Assembly: GCA_035299025.1 (NCBI GenBank)
Contig: DATGXK010000007.1
Span: 868,001 to 932,000 of the forward strand
Length of the DNA stretch: 64,000 nt
Direction of reading: 5' to 3'
Source of the DNA: Leadbetterella sp035299025
GTDB taxonomy: Bacteria > Bacteroidota > Bacteroidia > Cytophagales > Spirosomataceae
In this document: positions 45,396-53,274 of the stretch, in pieces
Numbering within the stretch: position 1 is the first letter of the stretch
Layout: the number at the start of each line of letters is the position of its first letter
Notes under the pieces: generated by a model
Database searches by the model: none
Seen by the model: the letters and a program-made list of their open reading frames with translations, nothing else
What the model was told of the DNA's origin: nothing
Made by a program: the position numbers and the translations under genes

Positions 45396-45989
45396 ATGGA
45401 CCATTTAATATCATTAAGTGAAGCAATAGGAGTGAATCCAGAAGAATTCACTGAATATGAATTTGTTGCAGACAATTTAAGTTTTAGCAATGAAAGATTG
45501 GAAAGCATAATAAAAAATCATGACCCAAAGAATGGAATTCCTCACACTTTGTTCATAGAACGAATTTACTCCATTTTTGATTGTGATCCTGGCGATAGAA
45601 TAAATGACAGAAATACTAGAGGTTATATTTCTGAATATACTAGATTATTAACAAAGGAGTTTGATGGCATGAAAATTTCTTTTAAAGTGGCTGAGGAGAA
45701 TATTTTATTCATCTTTTCTATAAATAATGAAGAATATTATTTACAACAAAAATCTTGTGGAATAGCATTCGAATCATCTATTTTTCGGTATGCTTTAAAT
45801 GAATTATTTGAAATTATTGGTTCTAATCTTCAGTTTTACTCATTTTTCTCAAAAGGAGGACGTGATTCGGGTGATAGGGTTTTCCTCGGCACAAAAGAGC
45901 AGGCAGAAACTGTTGCACAAATTTTAGAATACGAAATTGATGAATTTCAATATTATAGAGAGTATAAGGCATATTGGGATAGTCATTGA
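45396..45989 (+). CDS. Unknown 197-aa protein between hsdR and an hsdR relic
   Basis: No family is recognised. The N-terminal part (SLSEAIGVNPEEFTEYEFVAD) is acidic and helical, residues about 45-70 contain IERIYSIFDCDPGDRIND, and a beta-like middle (KISFKVAEENILFIFSINNEEYYLQQK) precedes a mixed C-terminus. No signal peptide or membrane helix is visible. Its position 55 bases after hsdR and before the 3' relic of an older hsdR marks it as part of the unit that replaced that gene, so a defence-related or anti-restriction role is possible but unproven. Confidence 0.6.
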   Translation: MDHLISLSEAIGVNPEEFTEYEFVADNLSFSNERLESIIKNHDPKNGIPHTLFIERIYSIFDCDPGDRINDRNTRGYISEYTRLLTKEFDGMKISFKVAEENILFIFSINNEEYYLQQKSCGIAFESSIFRYALNELFEIIGSNLQFYSFFSKGGRDSGDRVFLGTKEQAETVAQILEYEIDEFQYYREYKAYWDSH

Positions 45990-46098
45990 TTTTATTGGTA
46001 ACGGTAATTTTTCGACCTTTGAACAAATGTTTTAAGCAATAGTACTTATTGACGTTTGGAAGCTTTAAAGAGTAACGTTATTGACTTTATTTAGGGAA

Positions 46099-46185
46099 AA
46101 AATAGACAATCTTAATTTGCAGGCTAAAACGACCGAGACGGTCTTAATATATGCGGAACGGATAGCTGATGAGTTGGTGGGGTAG
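46099..46185 (+). pseudogene. Relic of the 3' end of an older hsdR
   Basis: Codons 46123-46185 read AKTTETVLIYAERIADELVG and a TAG stop, in frame, against LATETVLKQAERIADELVG-stop at the end of intact hsdR. The nucleotide stretch GGATAGCTGATGAGTTGGTG is identical in both. Weaker similarity extends a few codons upstream. Together with the 5' relic it shows that one older hsdR once spanned this position. The rest of the spacer 45990-46386 shows no gene. Confidence 0.88.
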
Positions 46186-46386
46186 GAGGTTCTTATTATT
46201 GAAGTGTTTTAGAATAATTATACAATACATAATATTAAATGTGCCTCTATTGTTTCTACGGCATAGTTTTTGAAATTTAATGATTTCTTGGGAGTACTAA
46301 ATTTAAACAGAGGCTAATAGTTGTAAGTAAAATTGCAACCTTTAAAGAAAACTAATATTTAAATCGATTTTAAATCAAAAATAAAA

Positions 46387-49300
46387 ATGCCAGAACAATC
46401 CAACCTCTTAGTTCATAAAAATACTTTACCCTTTTTGAATGTCTCATTGTACTTGAATAATATCAAGCCTATCCAGTCTGTGACTATTGAAAATAGATCG
46501 AGCTTAGATTCATTGGAGGTTTGCGTGAAAATTTCGTCTGATATACCCTGTATCGAGCCATTCACTTACAATATTTCACACATACCCTCTAAAAAAGAGA
46601 TAAAAATTCCTCTTAGCAATTTACAAATTAACCGAGATTACCTCAACAGAATAACAGAAACCGAAATGGCCAATATAACTATTGAGGTTTTCGAGAAGGA
46701 TTTCGTCTGTCACAAAGATACTTTTACTCTCAATGTTCATTCTATTGAGTATTTTGGTGGATTTCAAGTTTTTCCAGAGCTCATCGCTTCATACGTTACT
46801 CCAAATCATCCCTACATCTACCATATAAAAAGAAAAGCAGTTGAAATTTTATCCAATAAAGGGTTAAAAACTGCTTTTGAAGGCTATCAGAAAAAAGATT
46901 CTGAGGGGGTTTTACAAATAATTTCAGCAATATATTCTGCTATTCAAAATGAAGGTATAGTCTACAGTTCCATGCCCCCGGGTTATGAAGAAACCGGGCA
47001 AAGATTGCGTTTATTAAATACCATTCAGAATGAAAAATTCGCTAATTGCATCGACATGAGTTTATTATTTGCTGCATGTCTAGAGGCAGTTGATCTAAAC
47101 CCGATTTTAATTATAGTAAAAGGACATGCCTTTGTAGGTTGTTGGCTTCAAGATGAAAAATTTTCAGAAGCGATTAACGACGATAAAAGTGCTATCACCA
47201 AACGACTTTCGAAAGGCATCCGTGAAATAGCAGCAATAGAAGCAACTAGTTTGTGTAAAGGCAACAACGTAAGCTTTACAGATGCTTTAAATATTGGAGA
47301 GGCACATTTGGTAGAAAATGAAGACTTCATAGTTTCAGTGGACATTAAACGTGCTAGAACCCTACGAATTCGACCAATTCCATTGATGTCCAACTCTGTA
47401 GAAGCAAGGTTGGATTATTCTTTAGGTGGCAAGTTGGATGATATTTCTGTTGAAAAGGATTTTGAAATTGGAACCATCTATGATGATGAGTTACAACCCA
47501 AGAAGCAAATAATTACAAAACAGAAAATTTGGGAACGTAAATTATTAGACCTATCACTAAGGAACAATTTATTGAATCTCCATTTTAGTCGCAATATTTT
47601 GCAACTGGTAGATATCGATATAAGTCATTTGGAGGATGTGCTTTCAGAAGGGAAAAGTTTTACCATACTTCCTAATCCCAATGCTTCAGTTCTAAAAAAG
47701 TATAATTTATATAACAATCCACTGCACGACTCATCGTCATTTTACCAATTGGCCAATGATGAATTAAAATTAAATCGATTATACACATATTTTCATGAGG
47801 ATGATTTAGAAAATATTCTGTCTTTTACCCACAAAAACGCGAAGTTGTCAATAGAAGAAAATGGCTCAAGTACATTGTATTTGGCTGTTGGTTTGCTCAA
47901 ATGGTATGATAAAAAAGCTCTGGACCAGCCTAGATATGCACCAATACTGTTAGTACCTGTTGAATTAAACAGAAGGTCAGTAAACAGTAAGTTTACTTTG
48001 AAAAGTAGGGAAGAGGAAACAATGATAAATATTACTCTTATAGAGTTCTTGCGTCAAGAATATGAGCTAAATTTGAGTGGATTGGAAGAATTGCCTATCG
48101 ATGAAAAAGGAGTTGATGTAGCGAAGGTAATGGGCATTCTTCGAAGGGCCATTATGCAGTTAAAAGGCTGGGATGTTCATGAACAATTGGTTTTGGGTAA
48201 TTTCTCGTTCAGTAAGTTGATTTTATGGAAGGATATAGTCAAGCATCAAGCGGACCTGTTGAAAAGCGATATGGTACGTAGTTTGGTAGAAGGGAAATTA
48301 GTTTTTCCGAGTCATTTTGTTGATCAACCAGATATCGACCTTGACAAAATTAAATCCCAATCTATTATTCTTCCAATTCCAACAGACACATCTCAGTTAG
48401 AAGCGGTTCTTACAGCTCAAAATGGCGTAAGTTTCATTTTACATGGACCTCCGGGTACTGGTAAGTCTCAAACTATAACCAATATAATAGCAGATGCTTT
48501 GTTTCATGGAAAGAGAGTTTTATTTGTTGCTGCTAAGAAAGCTGCATTAGACGTAGTTCATAAAAGATTAGAGCAAATTGGACTTGCCCCCTTTACATTA
48601 GAATTACATTCAAATAAGTCAAAAAAATCGGATGTTTTAGAACAGCTAGCAAAGGCCATTGAAACTTTAAAGGTAGAGCGAATTGCTGATTTTCAAAATG
48701 AAGGCGAAAGATTAGATCTTGCCAAAAATGCTATAAGTGAATATGTCAATTTATTACACAAGAAACAAAAAGTTGGTTGGAGCTTATATGATAGCATTAG
48801 CTCAATAGATAACAAGGATTCAGAAAAATTTGGTAAAAAATTCATAGCTGACCATACCTTGGAATTACTTGATGCTCCACTTTGGCAACAGTGGAAGGAT
48901 TGGTTGCCACAATTTCAATCAATCTCAAATGTTGTGGTACACCCTTCCCAAAATGCATTGAGATCGTTCGATATAGTAAATTTCACGCCGGCAATTTCTG
49001 ATGAAATAAGTGCCCAAACGCAAACTCTTTTAGGGCATTTACCGGACTTATTTAGTAAATCACAACGTTTAGCGGAGTCTATAAAATTTCCGTATTCTAT
49101 CAATAAGAGAGAGGAATGGGAAAGGTTTTGTCAGATTGTAACAGTTTTTGAAAAACTTCCAAACGTTTCCCTTGAACTCCTCGAATACTTAGCCGATTCC
49201 GAAAACTATACCATCTTTGAAGAATGGATGTTAGTATTCACAAATTACCAAACTTCTTTTAGAAATATTACTAAGAATTTCAATCAAGAAATACTTGATA

Positions 49301-52200
49301 TTGATGTTTTAGATATTGAAAAGCAATGGAAAATTGCCCAACAAAGCTGGTTTATTCCTAAATGGATAAAATCAAGAAATATTAAAAAAACGCTTTCAAG
49401 CTACAGTAAAACAGCTTTAGTTGGCAATGGTGAGATCGATACCTTGTTTCTGAACCACAGTTTATTTCGTAGCCTACAAAAAGTCTTAGAACAAAATAGA
49501 TTTACAGATTTTCAAAAAGTTTTGAAAAATCTCTACCGGGATGATTCAACTGATTTATCGGATATAGAGTTCAAAGCGAAGTCTATAAAGCACATTGGCG
49601 GACTTTCAAACTATTGGGGTTATAATTCTCTTTCAAAATGGGCTAAAGTTTGTCGAGTCGAGAACTTGAATAGTACTTTTGAAATCTTCAATTCGCCTAC
49701 CTCGGGTATTACCGATTTTATGCAATTGGTCTCTGCATTTACAGAGCTAAAAAATAACTACGAAAAATTAACAGGCTTCGGTTTTACAAAAAATGAAGAC
49801 TGGATACTGGAAACTACTAAACAACTTTGGGATATTCAAACTAATCTTCCAAATTTGAAAAATTGGATAAACTATGTTCAACTGCGAAAACAAGCGGAGA
49901 AGTTAAGCTTACAGTGGCTAATAAACGATTTTGAAAGTAATTTATGTAGTTCTGGCAATTTAGAAAATTATTTTAATTTCATCGTTCATATTTCTATTTC
50001 GCAAAAGATTATTTCCCAACATGAGGCCTTAAGTTTGTTTAGTACAGATCTTTTTGAGAGTAAAATTAATCATTACAAAAAGATAGCTAGAGAATTCCAG
50101 TACCTTACTATTAAGGAATTGAGACATAAACTAGCAGCACAATTACCGAATACCACTTCAGAAGCTATGCAAAGTTCTGAGATAAATATTTTACAAAGAG
50201 CCATTAAGAATAAAGGAAGAGGACTAAGTATCAGAAAACTTTTCGATCAGATACCTACATTATTGCCTCGTATTGCTCCTTGTATGTTAATGAGTCCCAT
50301 CTCTGTTGCACAATATTTTGATGTTAATTCTAAGCATTTCGATATATTGATTTTTGACGAAGCTTCTCAGCTACCTACTTGTGAAGCTGTAAGTGCATTG
50401 GCAAGGGCTAAACAATGTGTGATTGTTGGTGACCCTAAACAAATGCCACCAACCTCGTTTTTTAGCACTGTCAAATATGACGAAGAAAATACAGAAGTAG
50501 AGGATTTGGAGAGCATTCTAGAAGATTGCTTATCTCTATCAGTACCATCAAAGTATTTATCTCGTCATTATCGAAGCAAACACGAAAGTTTGATAGCCTT
50601 TAGTAACGCCAATTATTACGAAAATAAATTACTAACCTTCCCATCATCAGATGATTTGAACCGAAAAGTGAAGTACCATCGGGTAGATGGGTATTACGAT
50701 AAAGGTAAAACTTGTACTAATTCATTTGAAGCTGACAAAATTGTCCAATATATCAAGGCTCATTACAATAACCCAGAAAAACGGAAATACAGTATTGGAG
50801 TTGTTACTTTCAGTCAAACACAGCAAGGTTTAATTGAGGAAAAATTACAAAAACTCTTTATTTCTGAACCAAACTTGGAGGAACTCACATTGGTCAGTGA
50901 TGAACCATTGTTTGTGAAGAACTTAGAAAACGTTCAAGGGGATGAGCGTGATATAATTTTGTTCTCAGTTTGTTATGCATCAACAGAAGATGGCTCGAAG
51001 CCAAGTATGAATTTCGGCCCATTAAATCGTAATGGAGGATGGAGAAGGTTAAATGTGGCTGTAACTCGTGCAAGGTATGAGATGCATATTTTTGCTACAT
51101 TACATGCTGATCAAATTGATTTGAGCAGAACCTCTGCTGAGGGCGTGGCTGGTTTAAAAGCTTTCCTTCAATTCGCCGAGAAAGGTCAATTAAGCTTCAG
51201 ACCTGAGGACTTACAAGATATGCAAAGTAAAAGGCATCTATCAGAAGCCATAAGTCGAAAATTGCAGCATCGAGGATTATTAGTAAAATGCAATATCGGT
51301 ACATCAGGTTTTAAAGTGGACATTGGTATAATTAATCCAAACAAACCAGAACAATATGTTTTAGGCCTAATAATTGACGGCCATTACTATTTTAATGCTC
51401 AAACTGCCAATGATAGGGAAATGGTGATGCCATCAGTTTTAAAGGCCTTAGGTTGGAATATTTATCGAGTTTGGTCATTAGATTGGCATGAAAACTCAGA
51501 GAAAATTATTAATGACATCGTAGATAAATTTCAAATTTTACTGACACAGCCGGATATCGATGAGGAAAATAATCCTCCTTTTGAGAATGAAATTGTTTTT
51601 GAACCGATAAAAATGGAGCGGGGTGAAGAAATTAAGAATACCATTGAAAGCAAACAGAAGGAATATGATGCTACTAACATTAGAGTTATGTCTAGCGTTA
51701 CTAGCGAAAATTTCTTAGAGTTTAAAAATCGGAATATAATAAAGAATCAAATCTTGTCTATTGTAAATACTGAAGCTCCAATTAGTAAGAGTTTACTTTA
51801 CAAAAAGGTATTGGTTTCTTGGAACACAAGTCGTGCTGGATCTCGGATTGATAAATACTTAGAGGAAATCCTAAGTGAGTTACAATTAACGGAAACTATA
51901 CACGATCAACCCTTTTATTGGAACGGAAACACTAATATTGATTTCTATAGGAATAATGAGGTAGAAAAACGCAACATGGAAGATATCGCTCCTGAGGAAG
52001 TAATTGTTGCCTTAGAAGAGGTAGTAACCAACTATTTGAGTATCGAGGAAGATGAGTTACTAAGATACCTCGCAAGAACCTTCAGTTTTGCCAAGGTAGG
52101 CAGGCAAATAGACCATCATTTAAGGTATTCTATTGATATGGCTATTCGTCAGGGTAAAATTAGACGTGACTTTAACAGGATAAAATTAGCAGACAAATAG
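46387..52200 (+). CDS. Giant DUF4011 / SF1-helicase / Vsr-like / DUF3320 protein (candidate single-gene antiviral system)
   Basis: A 1937-aa protein. It has an N-terminal beta region and a transglutaminase-like segment (FANCIDMSLLFAACLEAVDL, KGHAFVGCWL; about 215-260), then DUF4011 from about 380 (WERKLLDLSLRNNLLNL). The split SF1 helicase has Walker A GPPGTGKS (687-694), DEAS at 1324-1327, GDPKQMPPT, ENVQGDERD and RRLNVAVTRAR. A Vsr-like REase_MTES_1575 domain follows (about 1615-1710), then a DUF3320-type C-terminus. In the nuclease domain the expected acidic residue of LGIECDG is replaced: the sequence is LGLIIDG (Ile1662), while Asp1645 remains. Relatives lie in defence islands. It is a single gene after the hsdR relic and before repeat block B. 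Confidence 0.88.
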   Translation: MPEQSNLLVHKNTLPFLNVSLYLNNIKPIQSVTIENRSSLDSLEVCVKISSDIPCIEPFTYNISHIPSKKEIKIPLSNLQINRDYLNRITETEMANITIEVFEKDFVCHKDTFTLNVHSIEYFGGFQVFPELIASYVTPNHPYIYHIKRKAVEILSNKGLKTAFEGYQKKDSEGVLQIISAIYSAIQNEGIVYSSMPPGYEETGQRLRLLNTIQNEKFANCIDMSLLFAACLEAVDLNPILIIVKGHAFVGCWLQDEKFSEAINDDKSAITKRLSKGIREIAAIEATSLCKGNNVSFTDALNIGEAHLVENEDFIVSVDIKRARTLRIRPIPLMSNSVEARLDYSLGGKLDDISVEKDFEIGTIYDDELQPKKQIITKQKIWERKLLDLSLRNNLLNLHFSRNILQLVDIDISHLEDVLSEGKSFTILPNPNASVLKKYNLYNNPLHDSSSFYQLANDELKLNRLYTYFHEDDLENILSFTHKNAKLSIEENGSSTLYLAVGLLKWYDKKALDQPRYAPILLVPVELNRRSVNSKFTLKSREEETMINITLIEFLRQEYELNLSGLEELPIDEKGVDVAKVMGILRRAIMQLKGWDVHEQLVLGNFSFSKLILWKDIVKHQADLLKSDMVRSLVEGKLVFPSHFVDQPDIDLDKIKSQSIILPIPTDTSQLEAVLTAQNGVSFILHGPPGTGKSQTITNIIADALFHGKRVLFVAAKKAALDVVHKRLEQIGLAPFTLELHSNKSKKSDVLEQLAKAIETLKVERIADFQNEGERLDLAKNAISEYVNLLHKKQKVGWSLYDSISSIDNKDSEKFGKKFIADHTLELLDAPLWQQWKDWLPQFQSISNVVVHPSQNALRSFDIVNFTPAISDEISAQTQTLLGHLPDLFSKSQRLAESIKFPYSINKREEWERFCQIVTVFEKLPNVSLELLEYLADSENYTIFEEWMLVFTNYQTSFRNITKNFNQEILDIDVLDIEKQWKIAQQSWFIPKWIKSRNIKKTLSSYSKTALVGNGEIDTLFLNHSLFRSLQKVLEQNRFTDFQKVLKNLYRDDSTDLSDIEFKAKSIKHIGGLSNYWGYNSLSKWAKVCRVENLNSTFEIFNSPTSGITDFMQLVSAFTELKNNYEKLTGFGFTKNEDWILETTKQLWDIQTNLPNLKNWINYVQLRKQAEKLSLQWLINDFESNLCSSGNLENYFNFIVHISISQKIISQHEALSLFSTDLFESKINHYKKIAREFQYLTIKELRHKLAAQLPNTTSEAMQSSEINILQRAIKNKGRGLSIRKLFDQIPTLLPRIAPCMLMSPISVAQYFDVNSKHFDILIFDEASQLPTCEAVSALARAKQCVIVGDPKQMPPTSFFSTVKYDEENTEVEDLESILEDCLSLSVPSKYLSRHYRSKHESLIAFSNANYYENKLLTFPSSDDLNRKVKYHRVDGYYDKGKTCTNSFEADKIVQYIKAHYNNPEKRKYSIGVVTFSQTQQGLIEEKLQKLFISEPNLEELTLVSDEPLFVKNLENVQGDERDIILFSVCYASTEDGSKPSMNFGPLNRNGGWRRLNVAVTRARYEMHIFATLHADQIDLSRTSAEGVAGLKAFLQFAEKGQLSFRPEDLQDMQSKRHLSEAISRKLQHRGLLVKCNIGTSGFKVDIGIINPNKPEQYVLGLIIDGHYYFNAQTANDREMVMPSVLKALGWNIYRVWSLDWHENSEKIINDIVDKFQILLTQPDIDEENNPPFENEIVFEPIKMERGEEIKNTIESKQKEYDATNIRVMSSVTSENFLEFKNRNIIKNQILSIVNTEAPISKSLLYKKVLVSWNTSRAGSRIDKYLEEILSELQLTETIHDQPFYWNGNTNIDFYRNNEVEKRNMEDIAPEEVIVALEEVVTNYLSIEEDELLRYLARTFSFAKVGRQIDHHLRYSIDMAIRQGKIRRDFNRIKLADK

Positions 52201-52215
52201 TATATCAATTGGATT

Positions 52216-52441
52216 TTTTTTAGATTGATATCTCCGGTTTATTTTGTCCGACAAATATTCTATGTTCAGTATTTTTTAGGTGTGTTCACTTTTGCTTGAA
52301 GTGTGTTCACCTCAGTGAAATGAAGTGTGTTCACCTATTTTTGACCTTTGCACACACCATGTGTGTGGGGTGTGTTCACAGGTGTGTTCATGGTGTGTAG
52401 ATAATTTTGAGCGGTATTTGGGGTGAAAACACTCGGTGTGT
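52216..52441. repeat. Structured non-coding block B: GTGTGTTCAC repeats with TTGTCCGACAA core
   Basis: TTGTCCGACAA lies at 52244-52254, then GTGTGTTCAC-type decamers recur in both orientations to 52441. The block aligns over about 220 bp with block C at 56656, with the same order and spacing of elements and visible substitutions. It ends abruptly at the right arm of the terminal hairpin, where only GTGTGT remains. It lies at the end of the defence cluster and left of the vWD/RCC1 gene. Confidence 0.8.
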
Positions 52442-52649
52442 GCGGCTGATGTTCTTAGTAATTATGTCTCAGTTGAAATTCCATCTAGGCAATTGTAGGT
52501 TTATTTAGTTTTTTAGCTATGTGTTCATGCCTTTTATCCCTTTATTTAGGTTTCTAAGGATTGTATTTTTCCAATATCTTCTGGATTTTCAGTGTAGATG
52601 CTTTAATATATTTGGTCGTTCTTTCATTTTGATGGAATTGTGCTAGCCG

Positions 52650-52800
52650 CTCTGGTTCAAAGTTAGCCACTGAATATCTACATTACAGATGATTACCATT
52701 TAGGAGGCCAATTTGAGGACTTCTGGGGCATTGAATTGGCCAACACATAGTTTTTCCTTTAAAAAGCTGAAAGCCTCGATTTTAGGCAGCTGTAAGAGGT
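52650..52800. repeat. Diverged intergenic repeat, copy 1
   Basis: Segments TGGTTCAAAGT, AGGCCAATTTGAG, GGGGCATTGAATT and GAAAGCCTCGATTT recur in the same order at 56141-56300 with substitutions. No reading frame is intact. It may be the decayed end of an insertion sequence; GGGTCATT-type motifs remind me of IS21-family ends, but this is weak. The rest of the 52442-53274 spacer shows no other gene except the fragment at 53047. Confidence 0.45.
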
Positions 52801-53046
52801 AATAACTGAGTGTTATTTCTTAGGGAAGTTGCCATTCATTAATGAAATACGGCCAACACCAACCGATATGCTCGGCATAAGATAACCGAAATACCACCTT
52901 CACACGTATCAAAGACAAGATTTTAGATTTTTTTGAGACTTTTATTGAACTGCTATAGTCGTTTGTGGCATTTTGGGTGATGTCGCCATGTGTATTTTAA
53001 TGAATAAGATCTACTTTTCTTACTTCTAAAATAATGAAAATCTTAA

Positions 53047-53212
53047 AAATTTATTAAGTTTGAAAAAATAAGTACTTATGCCAAAATTCATGAGTTTGTT
53101 GAAAAAGAACAAGGTAATCCAAAAGCTAGTGTAAATTTTACGGCAATTTATGAGTTGGTGGCAATCGTTGAAAAAGAACTTGTTGGACTTTTTCAGAGCG
53201 ACAAGATATTTT
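53047..53212 (+). pseudogene. Open fragment without start, unknown family
   Basis: After a stop at 53044-53046 the frame reads about 54 codons, including KIHEFVEKEQGNPKASVNF and TAIYELVAIVEKELVGLFQS, ending TTTTGA at 53212. The amphipathic helix pattern looks protein-like but there is no ATG at its head. It may be the tail of a lost gene upstream of the vWD/RCC1 gene. Confidence 0.25.
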
Positions 53213-53274
53213 GAATTCGAAATAAAATATTTGGGAGTTGAATCTTGAAGATATAAACTTTAACAATTACAACT

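Noticed and set aside
52260..52441. GTGTTCAC repeats as a CRISPR array
   Set aside because: Copies are 10-mers at irregular distances in both orientations and no spacers of regular length exist.
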